A DNA stretch of 64,000 nucleotides from Arsenophonus endosymbiont of Ceratovacuna japonica (GCA_024349725.1 AP026064.1:789150-853149), one strand, 5' to 3'. Positions 46,479-58,540 are shown, numbered from the stretch's first letter. Notes: generated from the sequence alone by a model not told the origin. Translations and numbers: made by a program.

Positions 46479-46715
46479 TTAATTTATATTAGATTCTTCA
46501 CTAGAGTAAGCTTTAATTGATAAGGCATGAATTCTATTATCTATAATATATTCCATTAATAATGAATAAATCATTTGCTGTCTCTTAACTAAGCTTATTC
46601 CATTAAATATATTGCTAACAGCAATTATTTGAAAACAATTACCATCACCATTAACAATTATTTTATCAAATTTTAACTGTGTTATTAATATTTTTTTTAT
46701 TTCATTTGCATCCAT
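46479..46715 (-). CDS. ibaG: BolA-family protein IbaG (YrbA)
   Basis: 78 residues from the ATG at 46713-46715 (E. coli 84). An upstream TTG in frame would add four codons but is not needed. NGDGNCFQIIAVSNIFNGISLVKRQQMIY and then DNRIHALSIKAYS are close to E. coli IbaG. BolA/IbaG proteins pair with monothiol glutaredoxins in iron-sulfur trafficking and acid response. First of an ibaG-murA pair with 67 bases between; in E. coli it is preceded by the mla phospholipid-transport genes, which are absent here. Confidence 0.93.
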   Translation of the reverse strand: MDANEIKKILITQLKFDKIIVNGDGNCFQIIAVSNIFNGISLVKRQQMIYSLLMEYIIDNRIHALSIKAYSSEESNIN

Positions 46716-48449
46716 AATTAAACTCAATTTTAAAATTAAAAAATAATAATATATATTATAATTATTTTTGTTATTTACTATAAATTAAAAATAACTTATA
46801 TTATAAAATATATAAAAATAGTTATTTTATATATAAAATAATTTATAATTATATTTTTTACTAAAATTCAATAAATATTTTAAATTTATTATTAATATAT
46901 TCAAATATATATTTATTATTTTTTAACTATTTTTATAATTTTAATATAATTAATAGAATAATAGCAGCAAAATTAATATAATTTAATTAAATAATATTCA
47001 TAATATTAATATCTTTTAATAACTATTTTCTATTTTTTATAAAAATAAATAAAGTATTTATGTTAATATTATTGATTAAAATTAATATTTAATTATTTTT
47101 ATATTAAGTTAATATAAATATTATTTTTTTATTTTTTTAAAAAATAAATTTTTAACGATATTAGATAAATTATTGTATTAAAATATTAATACTTTTAATT
47201 CATAAAAATTAAATTATTTATTTTATATTAAAAATTACATTAATTTTTTTCATTAATTATATTATAAATTTATCAATAATCTGATATTATTATTTTTATA
47301 ATATTAAAAATTAAAATATATATATAATTGATTATATTTATATATAATAATTATTTTAAAATAAAAATTTTATTATAATAATATAATATTATTATACTAA
47401 TATTTTAATATTAATATATATATGTACTTAATTTATATATAATGTATAAGATATTTACTAATAATTATATATAAATAAACATTTATATTTTTCTTAATAA
47501 TAAATTATTTATTTTTTAATTTTATAAAAAAATTTAATATAAATATATTAAATTAATTTATATTAATTAATTTTATTTATAATTATAAATAAACAAAAAA
47601 TAATAATAAAATATTGTAAAAATACTTTAAATATAAAATATTTTATTTTTTTATTATATAAAATTTTTTATTACTATTAATAATTAAATTTATTATATTT
47701 AAATTATTAAAATATTTATTTTTATATAAAATTATTAAATTAAATATTAAATATTATAAATAATTCAATATCTTAAATTAAGATATAATCCTTAAAAATT
47801 TATATTTATATTTTTATTATATAAATTAATATTAATATATAAATATTATTCAATTAATAATGTATTATCAAGTATTAACAATGAAATATTATTAATAATA
47901 ATTGATATATAAATTTTCTTATCTACTATCAACTATTATATAATCTATTTTTACTGATAAATTAATTTTTAAAATTCCACATTACTAAAAATAGTAATTT
48001 TATAAATTTATTAATTATTAAATAATTTAATATCTGTAACTTTTAAATATAAAAAATAATAATAATAAAAGTAATCAATAGTTATAATAAAATTTAAAAT
48101 AAAATAACTAATAATTAATAAATAACAAATTTAATATTTATATTAATTTATTATAATATATAATAAATTAATATAAATATTAAATTAAATAATAATACTT
48201 TATTATTGATATCATCATTTAAAATTAAAATAACTTTATATATAATTATTATTATATATAATTTTAAATAAATAATATATATTTACAGTTAATATTATTT
48301 AATTGTAATAATAGAATTATAAAATTTTAAAATTATATTGATTATTATCTTTTAATTATCATTATAATTAAAAATCAAATAATAAATTTAATAAATTAAT
48401 ATAAAATAAAATATTAATAAATTTGATCTTTTAAATATGTAAATAAATT
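46716..48449. other. 1.7 kb AT-rich gap between ibaG and recD
   Basis: Marks a junction between two E. coli neighbourhoods (ibaG/mla and argA/recD). Mostly A/T. A slightly less biased patch at about 47880-48050 gives short open pieces on the minus strand, but I could not assign them to argA, mlaB or any other gene. No RNA gene seen. Confidence 0.55.
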
Positions 48450-50303
48450 TTATTTTAATAAAAATAATCGATCAATTAAACCACTTCTGCGTTTTATTGG
48501 AGTCATCAATGCTTTAATAAAAATATAACTATCTGAATAAATAGTTAATTTATACTTAGCTCTAGTTATAGCAGTATAAATAAGTTCTTTTGTAATAATA
48601 GGTGTAAAAATTAATGGCAAAACTAATGATATATGTTCAAATTCTGATCCTTGAGATTTATGTACTGTCATAGCAAAAACAGTTTCATGACAAGGTAAAC
48701 AATTAAGATTTATTTTTTTTATTATACCATTGTGTAACTTAAAATAAGCTTTTAATTTTTTTTTTCTATCTTTTAGGATAATACCAATATCACCATTAAA
48801 TAAACCAAGAGAATAATCATTTTTAGTTATTATAATTGGCCGACCTTCATAATTTTTATTATATTCATAAATAGAGTATTTAATTTTTCCTTGACTATAT
48901 AAAAACTGTTCTAATTTATTATTTAACTCTATAGACCCATATGGTCCTTCTCTTAATGCAGTTAATAAACGATAACGATTAAAAGTGGTTATAATTTTAT
49001 AAGGATCTCCTTTAGTTTTTATTATATCTAAATAACAATAATAATATTTGGCAATATCAGAAAGTAATTTATGATATTTATCATTTGAATTAATAGAATA
49101 AAATGCAATATCCTTATTTTTTTGTTTTAATAACTGTTCAACATATTTAATATTATCTTGATTAATTGCAATAGAAAGCTTACCAATTTCTGATTGTTTA
49201 TTAAAACGATATCTTTTTCTTAATAAACAAATTATATCTTTAATTTCTGGACCATTATTTGATATAAATTTAGATAAATCACAACCTGTTATTTTAGTTA
49301 ATTGTAATACTCTTTTATTACTATATCCATATTTTGCAAAATAACAAAGATCACTAAAAACAGAACCAGCTTCAACAGAAGGCAATTGATCTTTATCGCC
49401 TAATAAAATAATACGAGCATGACTAGGTAAAGCTTCAATTATTCTAGCCATCATATATAAATCAATCATTGATGCCTCATCAATAACTAAAACATCTAAT
49501 AACAATTGATTATTTTTATTATAACGTAAAAATTGACTATTTAATTGAGCTTCTAATAAACTATGAATAGTTTGAGCTTGCTTAGGTATAAATTCTTTCT
49601 CAAAATCTGATAAATTTAATTTCAATAATATACAATTTAATGATTCTGTTAATCGCGCTGCAGCTTTTCCTGTTGGAGTTACTAATTTAATAATTAATTT
49701 TTTATTACTTAATTTAACTAAAGTAGATAATAAATATGCTATTATTGTTGTTTTACCTGTTCCTGGGCCACCAGAAATAATAGAAATTCTACTAGTAACT
49801 GCAACTGCAATAGCTATTTTTTGCCAAAAATGCATATTTAAAGTAGATAATGAGGAAAAATACGTTAAAATAATTTTTAAATGTTGTTCATTAATATTAT
49901 TTAATAAATTATGAGAAAAAAAATCAACAACTAATCCTTCATCAGCCCACATTCGCTGAAAATAAAGTTTATTATTTAATAATACTAAAGGTTTAGTTAC
50001 TATTTGTTGTTTATTAGAAACGGCATTAGATTGTTTTAATTCAGTATAAATTCTATTATTACTAGGAAAACCAGCCATTTGCCAAAGTTTAAAAATAATT
50101 TCTGATTTTTTATTTATAAATGAATCAATTGAGTCAAGATTATCAATAAATAAACAAACATGACCTTCTCTAATTTCAGCACTCAATAATGTAAATATTA
50201 ATAATAATATTGGATTTTCATCTTCTACTATCTTAATAGAAAACTGTATATCTAAATAATTAAATAAATTTAGTTTAACAGCTCGTTTAAGTAGCATAAT
50301 CAT
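48450..50303 (-). CDS. recD: Exodeoxyribonuclease V alpha subunit RecD (5'-3' helicase)
   Basis: 617 residues (E. coli 608). Superfamily 1B helicase of RecBCD that unwinds the 5'-ended strand. Walker A ISGGPGTGKTT near 173-183, APTGKAAARLTES type block VTPTGKAAARLTES near 207-220, DEASMID near 275-281, GDKDQLPSVEAGSVF near 299-313 and the C-terminal MTVHKSQGSEFEH and YTAITRAK blocks are complete. It overlaps recB by 17 bases (ATG at 50301-50303; a second ATG two codons on would also serve), implying coupled translation. Confidence 0.97.
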   Translation of the reverse strand: MIMLLKRAVKLNLFNYLDIQFSIKIVEDENPILLLIFTLLSAEIREGHVCLFIDNLDSIDSFINKKSEIIFKLWQMAGFPSNNRIYTELKQSNAVSNKQQIVTKPLVLLNNKLYFQRMWADEGLVVDFFSHNLLNNINEQHLKIILTYFSSLSTLNMHFWQKIAIAVAVTSRISIISGGPGTGKTTIIAYLLSTLVKLSNKKLIIKLVTPTGKAAARLTESLNCILLKLNLSDFEKEFIPKQAQTIHSLLEAQLNSQFLRYNKNNQLLLDVLVIDEASMIDLYMMARIIEALPSHARIILLGDKDQLPSVEAGSVFSDLCYFAKYGYSNKRVLQLTKITGCDLSKFISNNGPEIKDIICLLRKRYRFNKQSEIGKLSIAINQDNIKYVEQLLKQKNKDIAFYSINSNDKYHKLLSDIAKYYYCYLDIIKTKGDPYKIITTFNRYRLLTALREGPYGSIELNNKLEQFLYSQGKIKYSIYEYNKNYEGRPIIITKNDYSLGLFNGDIGIILKDRKKKLKAYFKLHNGIIKKINLNCLPCHETVFAMTVHKSQGSEFEHISLVLPLIFTPIITKELIYTAITRAKYKLTIYSDSYIFIKALMTPIKRRSGLIDRLFLLK

Positions 50304-53300
50304 CTTTTTTATCCATATTAGTTATACTAAATAGTTCATCTATACCATTAATTAATCCATAATCTGGAATAGTATGATATATACCATAATTAATATTATT
50401 ATAATTAATACCACGTAAAAAAAGATAAATAATACCACCAAAATGTTTTTTATAATTATAATAAGAAAAACAATTTTGTAAATAACGATGAAATGCTAAT
50501 GTATAAAGTTGATACTGTAAATCATATCTATTATCAATTATTGATTGTTGCAATGCTTTTCTATTATATGATGAATAATTTTCCCCTAACCAATTTGATT
50601 TATAATCAATCAAATAAAATTTATTTTTCCAATAAAAAACTAAATCAATATAACCTTTTAAAATACCAGTTACTGGTTCAAAACTAAGTGACGCGCAAGA
50701 TCGAGATAAAGAATCATACTGATGAGTTAAATTATCTAAAATAGATGGCGATAATAAATTTTTTATAGATAAATAAAATTGCATTTCATGTAATTGATAT
50801 TTAGATTTGATATTTGATAAACTTAAATTATTTTTTAATAAATTAGTAGTAAAAATGTTTATTAACCATGTTTTTAATATAGGAGCCCAATCTTTAGAAA
50901 AACCAGCTTGTTCTAATTTTTTAGCTAACCAAATTTCTGAAGGGTCTTTATTAAAAGGCAATAATTTTAATATAAAATGTAAAAAAGTACCAGTTATAAT
51001 ACCTTTAGGAAAAGTATTAATATTTTTATTTGTTATTTTACATTTAACTAAAAAATTCTCATTTTTAATATTAGTATTTATTTTAGGTATTAAATCTTGT
51101 ATATTAATTTTAATATTTACATTATTATAAATAAATTTATTATTTAATAAATATATATTATTATTTAATAATTCGGAGTAACTAGTAACTTTCCAATTAT
51201 TTTTTATTTTACCTACAAAAGTTTTAGCTAATAATTTTACTTGTTTATTTTTTTTTCTATATAAAGGATATAAATTATTATTGTTAATAATTATAATACT
51301 AATATTTTTACTTACTAATGACTCAAGAGAATTACGTAATAAAATTGAATCACCTATTTTTTTATTTTGTAATAAATAACCTAATGCAGTTTGATGTAAA
51401 TCAGTATTTCTATTTTTTTTATTAGTATTACTCTTTATTAAAGGCGCTACACCAACACTGCAATGATAAATTGAACGAGTTAAAGCAACATATAATAACC
51501 GCAAATCTTCAGATAAACATTCTTCATTAGCTAATTTAATATTAGATTCTTTATATGTTAAATCAAGATAGGTTTTAAAATTTTTACGACTATGAAAAAT
51601 AATCATTTTTTTTTGATAGAAGTAGCAAGCAAATGGTAACCAAACAATTGGATATTCTAAACCTTTAGATTTATGAATTGTACTAATATTTATTAAATTA
51701 CTATCATTTTCTAATCGTATTTGTTTATTATCTAATAAAGAATCAGGATAATTAATTTGATGCGCTAACCATCTAACTAAAGTATGTTTATTATTAAACT
51801 TTAACTCAACTTCTTGTAATAATTCACCTATATACATTAAATCCATTAAACGCTTTTTACCATCTATATTATTTACCAATAAATTTTCAGTAATTCGATT
51901 ATTAATTATAATAGATCGTAAAGTAGATAAAATCCCATAACGATTCCAAATTAATAAATAATTAGTAAATTCTTTAATACGTATTTCCCATTGATTTTCA
52001 TTATTATTTAATTTCTCAATATCTTGTGCACTTAATCCAATTATACTAGTAGCTAATGCACAACGCATTATTTTTTTATTTTCAGGTGAAAGTATGGATT
52101 TTAATAACCATAATATATCTTGAGCTTCATTAATATTAAATACACTTTCTCGATTAGAAAGAAAAACTGATGGAATATTAAATTTACTTAATTCTTTTTG
52201 TATTATGACTGCTTCATTAGAATTTCTAACTAATATCATAATATCAGAATATGTAATTTGTTGTTTTATATTATTGGAATATAACCAAGTTGTCCCATTT
52301 TTACTATCTTTAAGCCAATCATAAATTTGACTAGCACACTGATAAGCTAAAGCTTTTTGATAATCTAAAATTGAAACTAATTCTTTATCTAAATAATGAA
52401 AATTTAATGCAGCCATTTGCTTTGTTTTATATACAAAACCTAAATTATTATTTATAGATGACGAATTAATTGTATTAAATGGTATTTGCTTAAACAAAAA
52501 TGGTTTTTTTGATAAACTAAATAATTTATTAATAGCTTTAATCATACTAACTGAAGATCTCCAATTAGTATCAATAGTATAATATGATTTAATATCATTT
52601 TTAGCTTTAAGATAAGTAAAAATATCAGCTCCACGAAAAGAATAAATAGCTTGTTTAGGATCACCAATTAATAATAATCCGCAATTATTATATTTATAAT
52701 AAATACGTTTAAAAATCCTATACTGTTGTGGGTCAGTATCTTGAAACTCATCTATCATAACAATTGGATAAAGTTTACGTATTACTTTAGTTAAATAATT
52801 TCCATTTTTTGAATATAATGCTTGGTCTAAATAATTTAATAAATCATCAAATCCAATTTCTCTAAGTCGTTTTTTTTCATTTTTTATTATTTTACGAATA
52901 TTGATAATGGCTTTTGAAATAAAAATATCACGCAATGTTAGTGATTTTTGTAATAAATTATTAATAACAAAAAAAATATTATGTTTAGGATAATCACCTA
53001 TTAGTGTATTATTTATAAGTTCAGATTGAGAGAAACGATTTAGTTCTTTAGGTATTTCATAATCTATAGTTTCCAATTTTGCCCAATTATTAATTATTGT
53101 TAACCAATAAGATAAATTTTTATTATTATATATACGTTTATTAATAGATGAATTATTTATTAAATTAAAAAAACTTGATGAATTTGCAATCCATAATTTT
53201 TTTATTTTTTTTATAATATTAATTATTATTTTATGTCGTTGTATTATTGATTTACCTTTAATTGATTGATTAATAAAAATTGGAAGATCACCTTGTAAAA

Positions 53301-53916
53301 AAGGTTTTACTTCAGATAATAATTCCTCTGGACCACTCCATTCTTTAGTGATAACTTTTACTAGAGAATAATCCATTAAATAACAATTACAACGCCAAAA
53401 ATCAGCACAAGCTTTTTTTTGTAAAATATATTCATCTTTTATTATTGACTGTTTAAATAACATTCCTGACTCAAAAGCATTATGTAATAAAATATGATGA
53501 CAAAAACTATGAATAGTATAAATTGCTAATTTATTTATTTGGTTCTCAGCCATAAGTAACCATTGAGCGGCTAATTTTTTATCTAAAATAAAAAATAATA
53601 ATATTCTAAATATAGAGTTTTTATGAAAACCAATGCCATCTCTAATACAAGCTAATCTCATCTGATGAATATTATAACAAATACGTGATCGTAATTCATT
53701 AGTTGAAGATTTAGTAAAAGTAACAACTAAAATTTCTTCAATATTTAATACACGAGAAAATGCATTTTTTTGTCCAATACCTAATAATAATCTTAAATAT
53801 AGTAAAGCAATAGTATGAGTTTTTCCTGTTCCTGCTGAAGATTCTATCAGACGTAGACCATAAAGAGGTAAAGAATAAGGGTCTAATTTATAAACTTGTA
53901 TTTTACTATTATGCAC
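50287..53916 (-). CDS. recB: Exodeoxyribonuclease V beta subunit RecB (helicase/nuclease)
   Basis: 1209 residues (E. coli 1180). 3'-5' helicase plus the nuclease of RecBCD. Walker A IESSAGTGKTHTIALLYLRLLL near 24-44, VVTFTKSSTNELR, DEFQDTDPQQYRIFKRIYY near 392-410, GDPKQAIYSFRGADIFTY and STIHKSKGLEYPIVWLP. The C-terminal nuclease keeps GTFLHFIL, GYIDLVFYW and DYKSNWLGE, which hold the His/Asp/Asp/Lys catalytic set. The start is GTG (53914-53916) with AAGG upstream. ptrA, between recB and recC in E. coli, is gone. Asn/Lys-rich insertions account for the extra length. Confidence 0.97.
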   Translation of the reverse strand: MHNSKIQVYKLDPYSLPLYGLRLIESSAGTGKTHTIALLYLRLLLGIGQKNAFSRVLNIEEILVVTFTKSSTNELRSRICYNIHQMRLACIRDGIGFHKNSIFRILLFFILDKKLAAQWLLMAENQINKLAIYTIHSFCHHILLHNAFESGMLFKQSIIKDEYILQKKACADFWRCNCYLMDYSLVKVITKEWSGPEELLSEVKPFLQGDLPIFINQSIKGKSIIQRHKIIINIIKKIKKLWIANSSSFFNLINNSSINKRIYNNKNLSYWLTIINNWAKLETIDYEIPKELNRFSQSELINNTLIGDYPKHNIFFVINNLLQKSLTLRDIFISKAIINIRKIIKNEKKRLREIGFDDLLNYLDQALYSKNGNYLTKVIRKLYPIVMIDEFQDTDPQQYRIFKRIYYKYNNCGLLLIGDPKQAIYSFRGADIFTYLKAKNDIKSYYTIDTNWRSSVSMIKAINKLFSLSKKPFLFKQIPFNTINSSSINNNLGFVYKTKQMAALNFHYLDKELVSILDYQKALAYQCASQIYDWLKDSKNGTTWLYSNNIKQQITYSDIMILVRNSNEAVIIQKELSKFNIPSVFLSNRESVFNINEAQDILWLLKSILSPENKKIMRCALATSIIGLSAQDIEKLNNNENQWEIRIKEFTNYLLIWNRYGILSTLRSIIINNRITENLLVNNIDGKKRLMDLMYIGELLQEVELKFNNKHTLVRWLAHQINYPDSLLDNKQIRLENDSNLINISTIHKSKGLEYPIVWLPFACYFYQKKMIIFHSRKNFKTYLDLTYKESNIKLANEECLSEDLRLLYVALTRSIYHCSVGVAPLIKSNTNKKNRNTDLHQTALGYLLQNKKIGDSILLRNSLESLVSKNISIIIINNNNLYPLYRKKNKQVKLLAKTFVGKIKNNWKVTSYSELLNNNIYLLNNKFIYNNVNIKINIQDLIPKINTNIKNENFLVKCKITNKNINTFPKGIITGTFLHFILKLLPFNKDPSEIWLAKKLEQAGFSKDWAPILKTWLINIFTTNLLKNNLSLSNIKSKYQLHEMQFYLSIKNLLSPSILDNLTHQYDSLSRSCASLSFEPVTGILKGYIDLVFYWKNKFYLIDYKSNWLGENYSSYNRKALQQSIIDNRYDLQYQLYTLAFHRYLQNCFSYYNYKKHFGGIIYLFLRGINYNNINYGIYHTIPDYGLINGIDELFSITNMDKKDDYAT

Positions 53917-55144
53917 TTAATATTTACCTTGATATAAAATATTTAAAACTGCAATTTAAATAATATATATTATACTTAATTATTTAATTAAAAATAAATA
54001 TATTTAATTATATTAATAATTTAATAACTTTAAATACATTAAAATTATCATTTGTTTTCTATATCATAATTTTAATTTATAATTTTATATTAAAAAAAAA
54101 TAAAATTGAAAATTTAATTATATTTATCATCAATTTAATTAAATTATAAATATAAATACTATTTTAATTATAATTTAAAATTTAAACATATAATAAGTTT
54201 TATTTATTAATAAATAATAATAATATAATTAAATAATTTAAATAAAACTAAATATTATATTTATTTAATAAATATAAAATAATAATCAATATTAAATTTA
54301 TTAATAAAACTATATATAAATTACTATCATACATATTTCTTATATATAAATTTAATTTTAATAAATAAATAAATTATTTTTTAAATTTTATTAAAAATTA
54401 TATTATTTTTCAAAGAAAATTACACATACTTCAATTAAAATACTTTTTATAATTTTTTAATTTATTATAAAATTAATATTTTATATTAATTAATAATATT
54501 AAAAATAATGATAACTTGTAATTAAAAAATTATTAAAAATATATAAATACTTAATTAAATTAAAATATATTATTTTAATAAATTATCATAAAAAATTAAT
54601 AAATATTAAATTTATTAAATTAATATAAAATATTAAAAATAATAAATTTTTTAATTATTTAATTTATTTAATTAAATTTAAAATTAAAATAATTTTAAAA
54701 TATAATTTATATTATATATAATATTAATTATTAATAAACTTAATATTTTTTTTTAAAATCACTAAATTTAAAAATATTATATAAAATATTATTATGATAA
54801 TAATATATTTAATTTTATATTTTATATATTAAACTTATATTTTATAATTAAATATACAAATATAATAAATTAATTTTCTTACTAAATAGTTTTTAAATGC
54901 TTTTAAATAATAATTTATTTTTATATTATAAATAATATAATTAATATTTTATTATTATAATTAATCTTAATAATTAAAATAATTTATTATAATATTATAA
55001 TTTATATACATTATAATAATATAATATATAATTTATTAAAATTAATTTATATTTATTAATTATAATATATTTAATATAAAAAATTATTAAATTTACAATA
55101 TAAAATTATAATAAAAATATAACTATTATAACTTTATTATTATT
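53917..55144. other. 1.2 kb AT-rich gap where ptrA stood
   Basis: E. coli has the 2.9 kb ptrA (protease III) between recC and recB. Here 1,228 bases of A/T remain, without the HxxEH zinc motif or any other readable piece on either strand. recB must now have its own promoter, or be read from recC through this spacer. Confidence 0.65.
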
Positions 55145-58100
55145 TTAAAAATTTTTTATATTTTTTTGTTTTTTATAAATTGCTATAGGAAGTAAATAAA
55201 TCTGTGCATTTTTCATTATTATTTCAAGTAAATTATTGTCTATTTTATTAAAAACTCTATTAATATATTTATCCTCTATTTCACCTAAAATATTATATGT
55301 TCCTTGTAAAGACTGTATAAGTTGTATTTTAGCTTTTTGTAAAATATCGCTAGAATTAAAATCAAACTGATTATTTTTTTGATCATAACATGACATTAAC
55401 CATTTCCAAGCGCTTTTATTAAAAAGTGGCAATGGAGAATTTAAACCTTTTTGATAACCATCAATAAGTTGTTGCAAATATAATTTAGCATTAGATGGAT
55501 CCACTGATTTAAAACACCATTCGCTATTATAATTTCCCCAATAATAACTTTCACCTAATCCAACAGTTAAGCAAAAAATTAAGTGCTCTATCCATAATGA
55601 TAAACCATCATTAATAGTTAAATTTGCTGGACGATAACGAATAATACCATTTTGCTGTATATTTTTTAATTGTCCAACTAAATAAATATTATCAAATTTT
55701 TCATTAAATGATTTATTAAAACATTCATGATAATTTTTTTTTATTTTGTTAGCTAACAAAAACATATTTTTCATCTGTTTTTCCCAATAAAGTTTACCAA
55801 AATGTTTTACTGGTAATTTACCTGTTGAACGCAAAATTATAAATAACTCATCTAATGAATATTCATAAATTATAGCTTTAATTAAAAGTTTATTAAATTT
55901 ATATCGTTGTAAATTATTTACAATAAAAGGTTCATGATCAGGTATTTGTATTTCTTTATTAGAAAAATTAACTTTTAATCTTTGTTGAAAAAAAAAACGT
56001 ATAGGATGTTTATAAAAAGAAAGTAAATGATTTAATGATATTTCATTATTATTAATAATTGGTGATAATAACGTACAAAATTTAGATTTCAAATTACCTT
56101 TTTTTTTAGCTGCTGATAACCATTCAGTTGCATAACTCTGATGAATATTATTAGGTAAATAATTCTCTAACGCAAAAGGTACTTGTGTATGCTTAATTAC
56201 TAAATATTCTTTTATTCTATCTGAACTATTATCAATATTTATATATTCATCGCCATCTAAATAAAAACTTTGACTAATATAATTAAGTAATTCATTTACT
56301 AATATCGATGGATGACAATATTTATTATCACACATAGTATTATTAATATAACTAATATAAAATAGTTGAGAAACGGACATTAAAACCTCTAAAAATAAAT
56401 AACGATCATCATCTTGATAATTTTTATCTCCACATTGTGGTTGTTTATCCATTAAATCAAATCCTAATGGGAATCTTAAATTTGGATATGTTAAATCATT
56501 CATACCTAATAAACATATAACTTTAAAAGGAATAAAACTCATTGGTAACAATTTACAAAAATTCATTGCACCAGTAAAAAAAGATTGATTAATTTTTTTA
56601 TCATTAAAATAAGTTATTAATTCATCACGAATAAGTGATAAAGGAACATTATCTTCATATTTTGCTTCTATACCAACTTTAATTATTTTGCTACATTGTT
56701 GTAATATATTAATCAATATTGACTCATTTTGTTCATCGGGCTCAAAAAAATCATTTAATAGAAGTTGACATAATGATAACCATTCTGATAATTTTCTTTC
56801 ATGATTAAGGATATCTTTCCAGTTATCTAATAAATCAATAAATGCAGAAAGTTTTCCAACTAATTGCGCTGATAATCCAATACATTCATCATAAGGTAAA
56901 ATTTTATTCCATATTCCAATATTACTATCCATTGCATAACCAAGAAACATTCTTTTTAAACCAAAATTCCATGTATTTTGTTTAAATCCTGGTAATCCTA
57001 ACTTACTTATATGTTCATCGTTAAGTCCCCAACGTATACCTGATTCATTAATCCATTTACGCAATAAAAGCAATTCATCATCATAAATAGAAAATCTACG
57101 AGCTATTGATTGAACTTCTAACAAAGACAGTACTTCTTCTGCTGTAAAACGACTATGTGGTAAATTAAGCAATGAAATAAAGGTTTGAAAAATAGAATAC
57201 GTTTGTTTATCTTTTTGATCTAAAATAGAAAAAGTTATATAACGTTCTGGAGATACATTACCAAATACCGCTTGGATATAAGGTACATAACTATCTATAT
57301 CATGTACCATTACAATGATATCTTTAGGTTTTAAAGTTGTATTTTCTTCAAATAATCTTAATAAATAATCTTGTAATATTTCTACTTCACGTAATTTATT
57401 ATGACATGAATGAAATGTTATTGATTTATCTTGTTTATTTAATTTTCTTTTTTTTAAACTATTATTATAACTATCTTTAGTCAATCCAAATTGCATATGA
57501 TCTTCTAATTCTAAAATATCTCGTTGTACTTTATGCAATAAAGAATCAGACTGTAAATCTACAAAAGAAAATATTTTATTACATTGTTCTAACTGAGAAA
57601 TAAAATAAATATTATCATGACATAACTTACCCCAAGAGGATAATAGTGGATTAGTTAAAAATTGTTTTTTTTGTTTATTTAATAAAATGTTAACAGGGAT
57701 TTCTTTTTTAAGATTTATAATTTTATGTATATTATAATAATGTTTAAACTTATATTCTGTAAATTTTGTTGAAAAAGAATAATTATTAATATTTTCCCAA
57801 TAATAACGACAGGGACTCATAACCATTAAATGTATATCTATATACTTACTAATAGCATTTAAAACTTCCAAATAAACAAACGGTAATGATGTAATACCAC
57901 AGATAAATATTCGTTTTGGTAGATTAATTCGTATAGATATATTAGTATGTAAATTTTGTATAAAATATTTATAAATATTTGCTAAATACAATTTTGATTG
58001 ATTAAATTTTTCAGTAAATTCAATTAACTTTAACCAAAGACATTTTTGCCATTTTTGATTTTTATTTAATCCATCAATTAATTTATTTTTATACCAACTT

Positions 58101-58540
58101 TCTAACCATAAAGGACGATAAATTAAATATTTTTCAAATAAAACTGAAATACAATTTGATAATTGATATAATTTATGCTTATCTATATCTTTATTTAAGT
58201 ATTTTTTAATTGCTTTAAATTCTAAATTATTTATCATAATTGGTATAATTGTCATTAATTTCCAAGTCATTTCTTTTTTAGTAAAACTATTCTTTTGTAT
58301 AATATTAGATAAAGATTTATTACATAGATCATCAATAAAAGTTATTACTGTAGAAAAAGAAATGTTAGCAGAAATTCCTAAATTTTCTGCGAATTTTATT
58401 TGTAACCATTGTGATATATTTATATTTTGAACTAAAATAATTTCTTGTTCAAATGGATTACTTGGAGTATTGCTTTTAATAAAATTAGAAATAAATTTTC
58501 TATGAATATCTAATTTATTAGAATAATAAACTTGTAACAT
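55145..58540 (-). CDS. recC: Exodeoxyribonuclease V gamma subunit RecC
   Basis: 1131 residues (E. coli 1122). Scaffold and Chi-recognition subunit of RecBCD, built from dead helicase and nuclease folds. N-terminal YYSNKLD and ILVQNINISQWLQIKFAENLGISANI; FICGITSLPFVYLE near 209-222; NPLLSSWGKL; DIIVMVHDIDSYVPYIQAVFG near 402-422; VICLLGMNDLTYPNLRFPLGFDLM near 691-714; DDDRYLFLEVLMS. All in E. coli order with no large gap. Start ATG at 58538-58540. It lies well upstream of recB, separated by the erased ptrA. Confidence 0.97.
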   Translation of the reverse strand: MLQVYYSNKLDIHRKFISNFIKSNTPSNPFEQEIILVQNINISQWLQIKFAENLGISANISFSTVITFIDDLCNKSLSNIIQKNSFTKKEMTWKLMTIIPIMINNLEFKAIKKYLNKDIDKHKLYQLSNCISVLFEKYLIYRPLWLESWYKNKLIDGLNKNQKWQKCLWLKLIEFTEKFNQSKLYLANIYKYFIQNLHTNISIRINLPKRIFICGITSLPFVYLEVLNAISKYIDIHLMVMSPCRYYWENINNYSFSTKFTEYKFKHYYNIHKIINLKKEIPVNILLNKQKKQFLTNPLLSSWGKLCHDNIYFISQLEQCNKIFSFVDLQSDSLLHKVQRDILELEDHMQFGLTKDSYNNSLKKRKLNKQDKSITFHSCHNKLREVEILQDYLLRLFEENTTLKPKDIIVMVHDIDSYVPYIQAVFGNVSPERYITFSILDQKDKQTYSIFQTFISLLNLPHSRFTAEEVLSLLEVQSIARRFSIYDDELLLLRKWINESGIRWGLNDEHISKLGLPGFKQNTWNFGLKRMFLGYAMDSNIGIWNKILPYDECIGLSAQLVGKLSAFIDLLDNWKDILNHERKLSEWLSLCQLLLNDFFEPDEQNESILINILQQCSKIIKVGIEAKYEDNVPLSLIRDELITYFNDKKINQSFFTGAMNFCKLLPMSFIPFKVICLLGMNDLTYPNLRFPLGFDLMDKQPQCGDKNYQDDDRYLFLEVLMSVSQLFYISYINNTMCDNKYCHPSILVNELLNYISQSFYLDGDEYINIDNSSDRIKEYLVIKHTQVPFALENYLPNNIHQSYATEWLSAAKKKGNLKSKFCTLLSPIINNNEISLNHLLSFYKHPIRFFFQQRLKVNFSNKEIQIPDHEPFIVNNLQRYKFNKLLIKAIIYEYSLDELFIILRSTGKLPVKHFGKLYWEKQMKNMFLLANKIKKNYHECFNKSFNEKFDNIYLVGQLKNIQQNGIIRYRPANLTINDGLSLWIEHLIFCLTVGLGESYYWGNYNSEWCFKSVDPSNAKLYLQQLIDGYQKGLNSPLPLFNKSAWKWLMSCYDQKNNQFDFNSSDILQKAKIQLIQSLQGTYNILGEIEDKYINRVFNKIDNNLLEIIMKNAQIYLLPIAIYKKQKNIKNF

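Noticed and set aside
46716..48449. A possible argA or mla remnant in the ibaG-recD gap
   Set aside because: Short translated pieces around 47.9-48.0 kb could not be aligned to any family by eye.
53917..55144. A ptrA remnant between recB and recC
   Set aside because: Position is right but no zinc-protease motif or other homologous segment is visible in any frame.
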